Source of the DNA: JADLCX01 sp964630785
Lineage (GTDB): Bacteria; Planctomycetota; Phycisphaerae; Phycisphaerales; UBA1924
Length of the DNA: 64,000 bases
NCBI GenBank assembly: GCA_964630785.1
Contig: CAZVZG010000021.1
Span: 18,436 to 82,435 of the forward strand
Reading direction: 5' to 3'
Program-made: the position numbers and the translations under genes
Notes under the pieces: generated by a model
What the model saw: the letters and a program-made list of their open reading frames with translations, nothing else
Told to the model about the DNA's origin: nothing
Database searches by the model: none
Shown: one piece after another, positions 1 through 9,318 of the stretch
Layout: each line of letters begins with the position of its first letter
Numbering within the stretch: position 1 is the first letter of the stretch

Positions 1-2
1 TG

Positions 3-209
3 CGCCTGAATGCCCGCCGGGTCATCCGCCTGGTTCGCGGCCAGACCCCGAGCTCGCCCGCGCAGGATGAGATCACGGGCGCGGCGAGGAAACGAGCGCT
101 CGCCGTGTTCCGCCTGGCGCAGCGCAGCGCCGAGACGCGGGGCCGGCGGTCGCGCTCGGAGGTGATGCGACAGGACGACTGGATCGAGAAGAACCTGCCG
201 GGGTACTGA
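3..209 (+). CDS. C-terminal part of an unidentified protein (gene cut by window start)
   Basis: An open frame enters from the left edge and runs 68 codons to a TGA at 207-209. The residues are strongly basic (many Arg) and end in the motif RQDDWIEKNLPGY. Codon third positions are GC-rich like the neighbouring real genes, and the following gene starts just after the stop, so this looks like the tail of a genuine gene. I do not recognise the family. The start lies outside the window. Confidence 0.5.
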   Translation, partial: RLNARRVIRLVRGQTPSSPAQDEITGAARKRALAVFRLAQRSAETRGRRSRSEVMRQDDWIEKNLPGY

Positions 210-234
210 CGATCCGCAACGCAGCAGACCCGCA

Positions 235-1602
235 GTGCAGCACAGTCGTGCGGGGTTCCACGTCTTGGACGGTGCTCTGACCGGCCATGACGTGCCGTGG
301 GTTGCTGACCCGCGACAACCGTACCGTTGGTGCGTGGCCATTCCCGCGTTGAGCGTCTGGAAGGAGTTGCTCTCGCCTTCACAGGCGGACCTGGTGGCCA
401 CCGCCGCGGGGACGGACGCTCGCGACGCCGCGTCCGTCGAGCGGCTCCGCAAGGGGCGTTCGGCGGAGCTGGTCCGGGCCGCGCTGATGCTGTGCGAGGC
501 CCGCCGCAAGGGCGCGGCCAAGTGGCCGGCAGAAGTCGCGTCCCGGCTCGTCGCCGATCCGGTCGGCGTGGAGATGGCTTCTTCCGGCCTGGCCGCGGCG
601 TACAAGGCCCGGCGATTTGCGGCGGCGCTTGGGGGTGGTGGGGGTGGTGGGGGTGGGGGGGGTGGGGTCGCGGTTGCGGACCTTTGTTGCGGGATCGGCG
701 GTGACGCGATGGCCCTTGCGGGGAGCGGGCTGCGCGTGACCGCGGTGGATATCGAGCCCGTGCGAGCGTGGATGGCTGGATTCAACGCTGCGTGCGCCGG
801 CGTGTCCGCCGACGCCGCCGATCCCAACCTGCCGCCGGATCCGTTCCACCTCGATCCGGCGCGCCGAGACGAGCACGCCGCACCGGGCGGCCACCGACTG
901 TGGCAGATCGACGACCACTTCCCCGGCCCGGCGGTGTGGCGGAAGGTGATCGAGCGACGACATAGCGGGGCGATTAAGCTCGGCCCCGGTCTGGACATCG
1001 CGGCCGCGTGCCGCGTGCTGCCGCCCGGAACGGCACACGAGGTCGAGATCATCAGCGAGCGCGGCCGGCTGACTCAGGCGGTCGTGTGGATCGGCGCTCT
1101 GGCCCGCGGCCGCGCCGGCTCGCGCGTCGCCACGCTGCTGGACGAGCACGGGGTGACCAGCCTGCGGGCCGAGCACGTCGCTTCCCCCCCCGACGCGCCG
1201 ATCGACCCGCCCTGCGGCCCCCTGCGCCGGTACCTGATCGAGGCCGACGCCTCGATCGAGCGGGCCGGGCTGCTCGCGCTGGCGTGCCGGAACGACGGGC
1301 GCATGACCGGCGTTCATCCGGGCCTAGGGCTGCTCACGAGCGATGCGCCGGCGCACGGGCCGATGTTCACGAACTTCGAGGTGCTCGCTCACATGCCCTG
1401 GGTTGAGAAGAACGTGCGCGCGTGGCTGAGGGAGCACCGCGGCGGGATCGTCGAGGTCAAGACCCGCGGACGTGCGGCCGACCCGGATGCGCTCCAGAAG
1501 CACCTGCGAGGCAACGGCGACATCACCCACACCCTCTTTGTGTTCCGCACGGGGCGAAGCATCGAATCGGTCGTCACGCGCCGCACCGAATCCCGGGCGT
1601 GA
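235..1602 (+). CDS. Class I SAM-dependent methyltransferase with THUMP-like domain
   Basis: This is a class I methyltransferase of the THUMP-like family, whose members probably act on RNA (substrate unknown). A SAM-binding motif ADLCCGIGGDAMAL lies around residues 146-160, with the acidic VDIEP strand end after it. A DPARR element near residue 206 and the C-terminal part (LIEAD, VFRTGR) match the THUMP-like family. The longest frame begins at 235, but the first 33 residues look unlike the family; a GTG at 334, shortly before WKELLSPSQADL, is a plausible real start. Just before the SAM motif a run of about a dozen glycines is encoded by a G-rich microsatellite (about 631-667), probably an expandable loop. 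It converges on the oxidoreductase with only ten bases between stops. Confidence 0.82.
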   Translation: MQHSRAGFHVLDGALTGHDVPWVADPRQPYRWCVAIPALSVWKELLSPSQADLVATAAGTDARDAASVERLRKGRSAELVRAALMLCEARRKGAAKWPAEVASRLVADPVGVEMASSGLAAAYKARRFAAALGGGGGGGGGGGGVAVADLCCGIGGDAMALAGSGLRVTAVDIEPVRAWMAGFNAACAGVSADAADPNLPPDPFHLDPARRDEHAAPGGHRLWQIDDHFPGPAVWRKVIERRHSGAIKLGPGLDIAAACRVLPPGTAHEVEIISERGRLTQAVVWIGALARGRAGSRVATLLDEHGVTSLRAEHVASPPDAPIDPPCGPLRRYLIEADASIERAGLLALACRNDGRMTGVHPGLGLLTSDAPAHGPMFTNFEVLAHMPWVEKNVRAWLREHRGGIVEVKTRGRAADPDALQKHLRGNGDITHTLFVFRTGRSIESVVTRRTESRA

Positions 1603-1612
1603 GCCCAGCGGG

Positions 1613-2908
1613 TTACGCGGGTAGCTCGTAGCCCGCGCGACGGTCATAAGCCTGCCAGGCGTTCATCGCGGGGTCGCCGAACGCCCACTTCTGTGGGTCC
1701 CACTTCATGGGCTTTCGGTGCTGGTAGGCCAGGTTCACGAGCTGGCAGCAGGCGACCGTCCTCGCCCCGACCTCCACGTCGCAACTGGGCATGCTCCGCG
1801 ACTTGATCGCGTCGATCCAGTCCTGGTGGTGGCTGGCGGCCCGCGGCAGTTTCACCTCGTACTCCGGCTTGACGCCGGGCGCGGGCCCCTTGAGGATGCT
1901 GTCGGGGTCGGCCATCAGCAGCCCGCGGTCCACGTGCAGAAGGCCGCGATCGCCGACGAAGGTGATGCCGACCGGCCCGCAGTGGATCACCTCGATGCCG
2001 TTGGCGTAGACGAGCTTGGCGCCGAAGACGGCCTTCTCGTCCCTGGGCGGCACGACCTCAACGGGCCCGGAGGTGTCCATGTCGAGCCCCCACTGGGCGA
2101 TGTCGAAATGGTGGGCCCCGAAGTCGGTGAGCATGCCGCCGGAGTACTCGCGGTACAGCCGCCAGTCGGGGTAGAAGTTGTTGACGCCGCGCGGCGAGAG
2201 GATCGAGTTGTAGGGGCGCATGGGCGCGGGGCCGAGCCAGCGGTCCCAGTCGAGCCCCGGCTCCATCGGCTCTTCCGGCAGGTCGCAGGGCACGGAGGTG
2301 GTGATCCCCGGACCGCGGGTCGGCACGCCGACGTGCACGGCGTACACCTTGCCCACCCGCCCGTTGCGCACGTGCTCGACCGCCGTGCGGAACTTGCCGT
2401 CGAACTCGGTGCGCTGCTGGCTGCCGGTCTGGAACACGATGCTGTTGGTGTGGCAGACGTCCATCATCTGCTTGGCCTCGCCGAGCGTGAGGCTCAGCGG
2501 CTTCTCGCAGTAGATGTCCTTGTGCAGTTTCGCCGCGGCGAGCACCGGCGCCGCGTGCCAGTGGTCCGGCGTGGCGATGAGCACGGCGTCCAGTCCGTTC
2601 ATCGTCAGCAGGTCCTCGTACTTGTTGAACGCGCGGCAGTCGGCGTTGCCGTAAGCATCGGCCACCATCTTCTTGGCGTGCTCGCGCCGCGTCGTGTCCA
2701 CGTCGCAGACGGCCACGACTTGGATCGCCTCGTGCTTGAGCAGGCTGCCGAGGTGGTAGCGGCCCTGGATCCCCAAGCCGATGAAGCCCAGGGCGATCTT
2801 GCCGTTGGGTCCCCCTCCCGCGCGAGCGCGGGCGGACAAGAACATGGGCGCCGCCGCGGCGGCGACCGTCGCGGCGGTGAACTGGCGGCGGGTGATGAGC
2901 GGGTTCAT
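1613..2908 (-). CDS. Tat-exported Gfo/Idh/MocA-family oxidoreductase
   Basis: This is an NAD(P)-dependent oxidoreductase acting on a sugar or cyclitol, exported folded by the Tat pathway. The N terminus has the twin-arginine motif TRRQF (residues 6-10), a hydrophobic Ala-rich stretch and an ARA cleavage site near residue 30. The Rossmann loop GFIGLGIQGR follows at 41-50 and the family motif EKP at 135-137. The length of 431 residues is normal for the planctomycete exported subfamily. The start at 2908 is the natural one because the Tat motif begins six residues later. Planctomycetes carry many paralogs of this family and the substrate cannot be told from sequence. It is transcribed apart from the dockerin-tailed gene, which ends about 50 bases upstream on the same strand. 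Confidence 0.92.
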   Translation of the reverse strand: MNPLITRRQFTAATVAAAAAPMFLSARARAGGGPNGKIALGFIGLGIQGRYHLGSLLKHEAIQVVAVCDVDTTRREHAKKMVADAYGNADCRAFNKYEDLLTMNGLDAVLIATPDHWHAAPVLAAAKLHKDIYCEKPLSLTLGEAKQMMDVCHTNSIVFQTGSQQRTEFDGKFRTAVEHVRNGRVGKVYAVHVGVPTRGPGITTSVPCDLPEEPMEPGLDWDRWLGPAPMRPYNSILSPRGVNNFYPDWRLYREYSGGMLTDFGAHHFDIAQWGLDMDTSGPVEVVPPRDEKAVFGAKLVYANGIEVIHCGPVGITFVGDRGLLHVDRGLLMADPDSILKGPAPGVKPEYEVKLPRAASHHQDWIDAIKSRSMPSCDVEVGARTVACCQLVNLAYQHRKPMKWDPQKWAFGDPAMNAWQAYDRRAGYELPA

Positions 2909-2957
2909 CCCGACAGCATACCACGTCGGGGTCGTCTCCGAGCGCGCCCGAGCACGC

Positions 2958-5156
2958 TCACCCCTGGCAGCCGAAATACTCCGCCAGGAAGTCGAAGATG
3001 TCCTGGGTGGTGATGGTGCCCGAGTTGTTCACGTCGGCGGTCGGATCGGCGGAGAAGTACGCGGCCAGGAAATCGAAGACGTCTTCCACGGTGATGCTGC
3101 CGGAGTAGTTGAAGTCGGCGTGCGCGCACCCCACCCCGCAGCCCTGGGCGTGGGGGCATTGCCGCTGATCGGCGATCCCATCGGCGTTGCAGTCGCCCGA
3201 CACCACGAACACGTAGCCCGGTCGATCGGTGCCGAGGTTTTCGTCGCACGCCGCCGGCCAGACCGCGGCCGGGTTGCCCGCAACGTCCGCGGACCTCACT
3301 GAGTCGGATTCCACCGGGTAAGCCATGTAGATGCCCGGCCGGACGTGATAGCCTGCCCTGGGCGAGAGCGTGATCGTCCGTCGCGCGAGTTGGTCGGTCG
3401 TCGACGCTTCGGGCCCGGCGACGTCGAACGCGGACGACACGTCGATCCATGAGCAGGGATCGACCGTCCACGGATAGTTGCAGTCGGGGTTCGGCGGCAA
3501 GGGTCGGCACTGGACCATGACGTGCGTGGACCAGGCCGCCGCGTTCTTCTTCTGGATGGGCCCGTAGAACCGGGCCTCAACGTGCCCGCCGGGGGCGTGG
3601 AGCGCGTTCTCAAAGATGCCCACGCCCGTGCCGTCGGGGTCGTTCTCGGGCGCGCAGTCTGGACCGTAGAGGTTGATGGGGGCCAGACCGACGGCGCCGC
3701 CGCCGAGGTTGGAAGAGACGCGCCAGTAGTACGGCGCCGAATCGTCGGGAGAGACGATGTTGTTCGGCTTGAGCTGGATGGAGCCCACGTTGACGGTGCC
3801 GGTCCATGTGCCGCCGCTGTTGGCGGCGTTGACGATGACCTGACCCTTGAGGCCGTTGGCGGGGAGCGTGATCGTGCCGGCGAGGTTGCCGCTGATGTTG
3901 AGCGTCTTGCCGAACGGCAGATCGCCGGTGATGGACAGCCCTCCGTTTGCGCCGATCGCGCCGATGGTCGCCGGGACGGCGAGGTTTCCGGTGACGGTGA
4001 GCGTGCTCTGAACCGCGCCCGACACGGAGAGCATATTGGGCACGCTCGGCATGCCGGACGTGCCGGCGGTGAGTCCGCCGTTGAATCTGACCGGACTGAG
4101 AATGTCCCCGTCCACCGTCACGATCCCGGTCGTCGCCCCGGAAATGCTCACGGCGTCCGTCCAACCCGAGCCCGAAGGAACTTCCACCCGGCGCACGCTC
4201 AATTTGCCCTCGTACGGGCCGGTGATCTGGAACTCCTGCAACGCCTGCGACGCCGAAGTCGCGGCGGCGGAAGCGGTGATGTCCGCGCGGGTAGAGCCGG
4301 CCACAATGCGGTTGACGTAGTTGGCGGTGATGGTCGAGTGCGTGCCGCTGGCAGGACCGAGAGGCACGCTCCCATTGTTCCCGTTGATGAATCCGATCTT
4401 GCCCAAGGGCGCCGCGAAGCTTCCCGAAAGACGCGCAACATTGGGTTCCGCCATGACGAGCGTGATGTCGCCGTTGCTCGCGGTGATGCTGCCGGCCGCC
4501 ACCCCGCCCGATTGAAAGAATCGCACGCGCTTGATGTTGCCGATGGCAAGCGTGATCGATCCTGCCGAACTACTCGCGCCCGCCTCGATGACGCATGTTG
4601 ATCCAAAGAAGCCCGGACTACCGATGATGATCGGCGCGTTGATTGCGCCGCCCACATCAAGGCGCAGGAGCTTCTTGACGTCGACGTTGCCGGTCAGGTT
4701 GCCGTTGATCCCGCCGTAGAAGACAATCGGTGGCGTAACGAATGTCGTATCCAAACCCGCCCAGTCATTGCCAACCCTGAGAGGCTCCTCGTCGCCAGAC
4801 GGAACAGCCCAATTACCCTCGATTGCGGAAAAGACGATCTCAACGTCACCGACGCTCGCGCTCGTCCCGTCGGAGAGGCGAATGCGACCGATGTCGGGTT
4901 CACCGCCGCCATTCGACATTGGAATGATCATGATGCGCTGTGTGCATTCGGCGAGGCTGAACGTGATCGCCTCGCCGGACTCGTAGTAGCGGTTGAGGCT
5001 GTTGTCTTCAAGGCCATTGCAGACGCCGCCGATGCGGTTGAACACGCGGAGGTGAACATACGAGGTGCCGCTACCCGGGGGTGTGGTCGACCACGCCCAC
5101 ACCGGTGTGGCGACGGCGGCGAGAACTAGAGGAACGATCAACTGGTGTGCGCGCAT
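2958..5156 (-). CDS. Large secreted protein with C-terminal dockerin/EF-hand-like repeats
   Basis: A 732-residue exported protein with unknown function. It starts with a signal peptide (MRAHQLIVPLVLAAVATPVWA). The middle, rich in Gly, Thr, Asn and short beta-like repeats (ITGDLP, GNLAGTITLP), looks like a beta-solenoid or adhesin-type fold. The C terminus holds two EF-hand/dockerin-like units, DFNYSGSITVEDVFDFLAAYF and DVNNSGTITTQDIFDFLAEYF (the latter ending GCQG), each with a DxNxSGxIT loop followed by a helix. These tails are frequent on planctomycete exported proteins and may be a surface-sorting or binding module (inference). The ATG at 5156 lies inside the 3' end of the upstream SUMF1-like gene (19-base overlap), so the two are translationally coupled. 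Confidence 0.85.
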   Translation of the reverse strand: MRAHQLIVPLVLAAVATPVWAWSTTPPGSGTSYVHLRVFNRIGGVCNGLEDNSLNRYYESGEAITFSLAECTQRIMIIPMSNGGGEPDIGRIRLSDGTSASVGDVEIVFSAIEGNWAVPSGDEEPLRVGNDWAGLDTTFVTPPIVFYGGINGNLTGNVDVKKLLRLDVGGAINAPIIIGSPGFFGSTCVIEAGASSSAGSITLAIGNIKRVRFFQSGGVAAGSITASNGDITLVMAEPNVARLSGSFAAPLGKIGFINGNNGSVPLGPASGTHSTITANYVNRIVAGSTRADITASAAATSASQALQEFQITGPYEGKLSVRRVEVPSGSGWTDAVSISGATTGIVTVDGDILSPVRFNGGLTAGTSGMPSVPNMLSVSGAVQSTLTVTGNLAVPATIGAIGANGGLSITGDLPFGKTLNISGNLAGTITLPANGLKGQVIVNAANSGGTWTGTVNVGSIQLKPNNIVSPDDSAPYYWRVSSNLGGGAVGLAPINLYGPDCAPENDPDGTGVGIFENALHAPGGHVEARFYGPIQKKNAAAWSTHVMVQCRPLPPNPDCNYPWTVDPCSWIDVSSAFDVAGPEASTTDQLARRTITLSPRAGYHVRPGIYMAYPVESDSVRSADVAGNPAAVWPAACDENLGTDRPGYVFVVSGDCNADGIADQRQCPHAQGCGVGCAHADFNYSGSITVEDVFDFLAAYFSADPTADVNNSGTITTQDIFDFLAEYFGCQG

Positions 5157-6337
5157 AGGGTCCTGCTTTTGCGACGAAGGCTCACGAGTGGAGCTAGGAA
5201 CAGCGCAATCAGACCAGTCCCGGGAACTGGAATCGACGAAGCGATCCGGAGTCCTTCGACAAGCCCATTGCTAGTGGGAGCTAGGCTACCCAATCCCGTA
5301 AAGCGACTGAGGTACACGCGAAAAGCCGTCAAGTCGTCCAACGGCGCATCTCCCGTCCACGCTCCCATCAGGTAACGGCTGCTTGGATGATCCGGATAGA
5401 ACCAATCCTCGGCCCATTCGGCCGCGGCGTCGCCGGTGTCGAGCAGGCCCCACGGCGATTGCTGGTCGGGGTACGAGGCCAGGGGCAACTGCCAGTAGAT
5501 CGGCCCTTCCACCGGGTCGTACAAACCCGCCGAGCTCTCGCCCACGCCCGGCGGGCCGAGCACGGGCGGCTCGTCGCTCCCATGCACGTACGTCCACCAC
5601 CCAGGCTGGTCCGACCCGAACCGGTCGGGGTCGAAGAACGTCGCCTTGAACCACTCATCGATCGTCGGGATCCAGAACCGGGCCCCGGGCCTGTGCGTCG
5701 GCGCGTCGGAGTAGGTGTTGGGCCCCACCGTGGAGCGACCGAACGTGGACACGTCGTACGCCCCGTCCATCAACGTGCTCCAATCCGAGCTCTTGCCGTT
5801 GTGCAGCCAGTTGCAATACAGCGCCGAGAGCCGCCAGGAGATTCCCCCCACAGGGAGATCGCCCGCCTGAGGATTCGACGGGTTCAGCCGGTAACGAAAC
5901 CCCGGACCCGTGTACGACGGATCGCGCTGGGCGCCCCAGAAGAACGGGCCGTTGCGCAGCTCGTAGCCCATGATGGAGCGCAGTTGCTCGGGATAGTCCG
6001 CCCGCCCGGAAAACGTGTTGACGAACCCGAGCCACTGGCGCGTTCCCACTTCGGTGCGGGAGATCGCAAAGTTGTGGGCGACGGAGCCACGCCCTTGCAA
6101 CTGCACCGGGAGCGTGAACGGGAGCGCCTCAACCCCCACGGTGTTCCAGGGGATGCCGGCGTTGCCGGCGTGATCGACAATGGCGAACTCGAACCCCGCG
6201 GCTCGGACGGTGCCCACGCCCACGGGCGCCGGAGGCAGCGTAACCGGCTGACCGCACGCGACCTCGCACGCCAAGCACAAAACCAGGGCGGCCACGCCAA
6301 CGATCATCAGTCCGCGGTTGATTCCTCGATCTGCCAT
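5138..6337 (-). CDS. Secreted SUMF1/formylglycine-generating-enzyme-like protein with PEP-CTERM-like anchor
   Basis: The protein has a signal peptide (MADRGINRGLMIVGVAALVLCLA), then a SUMF1/C-type-lectin-like fold recognisable from ISRTEVG, LPVGGISWRLSALYCNWL, FWIPTIDEWFKA and WGLLDTGDAAAEWAEDW. It ends with a PEP-CTERM-like tail: IPVPGTG, a hydrophobic helix, then RRKSR. It is probably a surface protein processed by an exosortase rather than an active sulfatase-modifying enzyme; the copper-binding Cys pair of true formylglycine-generating enzymes is not evident. The frame stays open upstream to 6523, but ATG 6337 has a strong AAAGGAG ribosome site ten bases before it and begins the signal peptide. 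It overlaps the downstream dockerin-tailed gene by 19 bases. Confidence 0.85.
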   Translation of the reverse strand: MADRGINRGLMIVGVAALVLCLACEVACGQPVTLPPAPVGVGTVRAAGFEFAIVDHAGNAGIPWNTVGVEALPFTLPVQLQGRGSVAHNFAISRTEVGTRQWLGFVNTFSGRADYPEQLRSIMGYELRNGPFFWGAQRDPSYTGPGFRYRLNPSNPQAGDLPVGGISWRLSALYCNWLHNGKSSDWSTLMDGAYDVSTFGRSTVGPNTYSDAPTHRPGARFWIPTIDEWFKATFFDPDRFGSDQPGWWTYVHGSDEPPVLGPPGVGESSAGLYDPVEGPIYWQLPLASYPDQQSPWGLLDTGDAAAEWAEDWFYPDHPSSRYLMGAWTGDAPLDDLTAFRVYLSRFTGLGSLAPTSNGLVEGLRIASSIPVPGTGLIALFLAPLVSLRRKSRTLCAHTS

Positions 6338-6566
6338 TCGGTTGCCACTCCTTTCGCACGCCCCCCCGCCCGCCCGGTTCCGGGGGTTCGTGCATTTTTC
6401 TTGGATTCTTAGCCCGGTGATCGGATCGGCGGCGCGGCGTGCGTCAAACACGCGCTGATGCTCGGCCGCAGAGCCGGCCGACTCGGGCAGGATGCCCGAG
6501 CCACGGTTGGAAGCCAATGTCACTCACGGTTCGGTATCCTCCTGTCGTTGATCGAGGAGTCCCGAC

Positions 6567-8333
6567 TTGCTCACGCTGTGTTGTTTGTGGACGATGATGA
6601 TCGCCCCGGCGGCGGGCGCCCCGCCCGTGTTCGACAGGCCGAAACTCATCGCTACAGGGTGGGACCAGCCCAACCAGGCCCAGTTGCTCAGGTTTGGCGA
6701 CGCGATGGATGCGCTGCCCTTCGCGGGCGCGGTCGTCTCAATCACGGTGACCGACCCGGGGACGAGCGCGGGGGAGGCCCGGACGTTCAGGCCCTTCCGC
6801 AAGACGTTCTCCGCCGACGCGTGGGATCGGGCGTGGTTCGAGCCGGCGGCGAAGGACCTCGCGGCCTTTGCCGCCAGGCCCGGGCGCAGGCTCACCGACA
6901 ACTTCCTGCCCATCAACGCCAACCCCGGCGATGTCGATTGGTTCGACGACGCGGGATGGGCGCAGATCACCGACCACTTCCGGCACGCCGGGCACGTGGT
7001 GCGAGCGGGCAAACTCAAGGGCATCGCCTTCGACGCCGAGCCCTACGACAAGCCGCACTTTGCGTTCCGTTACGCCTCGCAGCCCGGGCGTCTCGACCAC
7101 ACCTTCGCCGAGTACGCGGCCAAGGCCCGCGAGCGCGGGCGCGCGGCCATGAGCGCGATGCTCTCCGAGACCACCGACTTTACGGTGCTGACCTACTTCC
7201 TCGGGTCTTACGCGCGCGACCCGCTCGCGGCCCGCGAGCCGCACGGCGCGCTCGAATCGTCCGACTATGGCCTGTACATCGCGTTCGTGGACGGGTGGCT
7301 CGACGTGTTGCCGCCGTCGGTGCGGATCATCGACGGCGACGAGTCGTCGTACCTGTACAACACCGACAACGCGTTCGCCGAAGACGCCTCGATGGTCAAG
7401 GCCCGGAGCCACCGCCTGTTCTCACCGGAGAACCGGGACAAGTTCCGCCGGTGCGTAGGCGTCGGATTCGGCCTCTATATGGATGCGTACGTCAACCCGC
7501 CCGGTGATACGTATTACATCGATGAGAAGGGCTTGCCGCGCGTTGACCGACTCTTGGCGAACGCGACATCCGCGCTGCGACACTCGGACAGCTACGTCTG
7601 GGTCTACGGCGAGACCCACCGCTGGTGGCCCAAGGAAGGAACGTGGTCGTCGTGGGACGATGCGCTCCCCGGCGCGAGCGCGGCCCTCGCGTTCGCCGCC
7701 GACCCCGCGTCGGCGGCATGGACCTTGCTGCCGCGCGCTCGCGAGCTCGGGCCCAACCTCGCGCGAAAGGGCGACTTCGCCTCGGCCGCGTGCTGCGAGC
7801 CCGCGACCGGCCCGGACGTGTGGAACACCTGGCGGGCGGCCGACTCCACGGGCGCGTTCGCGTGGGACGGCGGGGTCGGGTGCGGTGCCCACGGGTCGTT
7901 GCGGATGTCGGGAGTAACGAGCGGCGCGTGGAGCCAGAGGATTGACCTCGCCCCCGCCGCGCTCTCGCCGGGAATGTCGGTGCTGCTCGCGGCCCGGATC
8001 AGGCATGAAGGCCGCGGCGTGCCCACACTCATCCTGGGCTGGAAGGACGCGAACAACCAATGGATGCCCGACCGCACCACGCTCTTCACCGACGATCGGC
8101 TGACCTCCGTCGATGGCTGGCAGACCGCCGCGGGTTGGGCGACCATCCCCGTCGGCGCGGCGAAGGCGGTCGTGATGTCGGCGATCACGGATCAGCTCGA
8201 ACCCGCGGATCGGGCCTGGTTCGATGATGTCGAGGTGTACGCGATGCCGGCATTGGGCGAGCGAAGTCCAGCGCCGGCCCAGACCCCGCCGCCGCCGGGT
8301 GCGGGGCCGAGCGGTGGAAACGGGATACGATGA
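6567..8333 (+). CDS. Secreted hypothetical protein, possibly a TIM-barrel glycosidase-like enzyme
   Basis: A 588-residue exported protein that I cannot place in a named family. A TTG start is supported by a GAGGAG ribosome site seven bases upstream and opens a signal peptide (MLTLCCLWTMMIAPAAGA). Residues ~25-370 alternate strand-like and helix-like segments (GIAFDAEPYDKPHFAF, YVWVYGETHRWW), suggesting a TIM-barrel glycoside-hydrolase-like fold. Residues ~420-560 resemble a jelly-roll carbohydrate-binding domain (WSQRIDLAPAALSPG, ADRAWFDDVEVYAM). It is first in a three-gene unit with the DUF6580 protein and FKBP. Function is inferred only from fold impressions. Confidence 0.75.
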   Translation: MLTLCCLWTMMIAPAAGAPPVFDRPKLIATGWDQPNQAQLLRFGDAMDALPFAGAVVSITVTDPGTSAGEARTFRPFRKTFSADAWDRAWFEPAAKDLAAFAARPGRRLTDNFLPINANPGDVDWFDDAGWAQITDHFRHAGHVVRAGKLKGIAFDAEPYDKPHFAFRYASQPGRLDHTFAEYAAKARERGRAAMSAMLSETTDFTVLTYFLGSYARDPLAAREPHGALESSDYGLYIAFVDGWLDVLPPSVRIIDGDESSYLYNTDNAFAEDASMVKARSHRLFSPENRDKFRRCVGVGFGLYMDAYVNPPGDTYYIDEKGLPRVDRLLANATSALRHSDSYVWVYGETHRWWPKEGTWSSWDDALPGASAALAFAADPASAAWTLLPRARELGPNLARKGDFASAACCEPATGPDVWNTWRAADSTGAFAWDGGVGCGAHGSLRMSGVTSGAWSQRIDLAPAALSPGMSVLLAARIRHEGRGVPTLILGWKDANNQWMPDRTTLFTDDRLTSVDGWQTAAGWATIPVGAAKAVVMSAITDQLEPADRAWFDDVEVYAMPALGERSPAPAQTPPPPGAGPSGGNGIR

Positions 8334-8375
8334 ACTCCCCGCGATGAGCCTCTCCCGTCGCACCGGAGTCCAGCC

Positions 8376-8963
8376 ATGTTCGATGCCCGCAACTCACACC
8401 ATCTCAGCACCCGCTTCCCCGTGCGGCACCCGGTGTTGCTGCTGGTGGGCCTGATCGCCTTCGCCGCGCTCACGCGGCTGCTGCCTCACCACGTCCCGAA
8501 CCTCTCGGCGGTCACGGCGACGGCGCTGTTCGCCGGCTGGGTCTTCCGCGGCCACCTTCTGGCGCTGGCCGCCCCGCTGGGGGCGATGCTCGTCAGCGAC
8601 GTGTTCATCGGCGGATACCACCCGGCGGTGATGGCGGTGGTGTACACCTCTCTCGCGGCCCCGGTGCTCCTAGGCAGGCTGATCGGCAACGGCGGGCTGC
8701 GGCGGATCTTCGGGCGGGCCGTGCTGGGCTCGCTCGCGGCCTCGACGTTCTTCTTTGTCTCCACCAACATCGCGGTGTGGGCCTTCTCCGGCTTCTACAG
8801 CCCGGACGGCGCGGGCATGGGCGAGTGCTTTGCGGCGGCCCTGCCTTTCTTCCGCTTCACCGCGGGGGGCGACTTGGTCTTTACGATGTTCCTTTTCGGC
8901 GCGTTCTGGCTCGTGACCCGGCCGTTGGCGGGCGAGCAGGCCGGCACCCCGGCCGCGGCTTGA
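8376..8963 (+). CDS. DUF6580-family multi-pass membrane protein
   Basis: A 195-residue inner-membrane protein with about five hydrophobic helices. The pattern PNLSAVTATALFAGWVF, APLGAMLVSDVFIGGY and a late FFFVSTNIAVWAFSGFY matches DUF6580, a family related in shape to ECF-transporter S components, so it could bind or carry a small vitamin-like ligand. That role is inference; no energising ATPase genes are nearby. A CGGAG ribosome site lies seven bases before ATG 8376. The gene follows the secreted hypothetical by 42 bases and precedes FKBP by 16, consistent with one transcript. Confidence 0.8.
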   Translation: MFDARNSHHLSTRFPVRHPVLLLVGLIAFAALTRLLPHHVPNLSAVTATALFAGWVFRGHLLALAAPLGAMLVSDVFIGGYHPAVMAVVYTSLAAPVLLGRLIGNGGLRRIFGRAVLGSLAASTFFFVSTNIAVWAFSGFYSPDGAGMGECFAAALPFFRFTAGGDLVFTMFLFGAFWLVTRPLAGEQAGTPAAA

Positions 8964-8979
8964 GCGGGATGCGCATCGC

Positions 8980-9318
8980 GTGAAACCCGAGATCACCGAC
9001 CTGACCGCCGGCACCGGCGTCGCGGCCCAACGCGGCGACGCGTTGTCGATTCACTACCGCGGCACCCTGGAAGATGGGACCGAGTTCGACAACTCGTACG
9101 ACCGTCATGAGACGCTCGATTTCACACTCGGAACGGGCGAGTTGATCCGTGGCATGGACGACGGGTTGGTCGGGCTGCGCGTCGGCGGCCGGCGACGCCT
9201 GCGAATTCCACCCCAGTTGGGCTACGGATCGGCGGGCGTCCCCGGGCTGATTCCCCCGAACTCGGTGCTGTTGTTCGAGGTCGAAATGGTCGCGATCCGC
9301 CCGCCGGGCACGGCTTGA
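8980..9318 (+). CDS. FKBP-type peptidyl-prolyl cis-trans isomerase
   Basis: A single-domain 112-residue FKBP that speeds proline isomerisation during protein folding. Diagnostic segments are GDALSIHYRGTLEDGTEFDNSY, FTLGTGELIRGMDDGL and the GYGSAGVPGLIPPNSVLLFEVE ending. No signal peptide is visible, so it is probably cytoplasmic. The start is GTG 8980. A tiny leader frame ATG-CGC-ATC-GCG-TGA (8969-8983) overlaps that GTG as GTGA, which may couple its translation to ribosomes arriving from upstream. It is last in the three-gene unit. Confidence 0.93.
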   Translation: MKPEITDLTAGTGVAAQRGDALSIHYRGTLEDGTEFDNSYDRHETLDFTLGTGELIRGMDDGLVGLRVGGRRRLRIPPQLGYGSAGVPGLIPPNSVLLFEVEMVAIRPPGTA

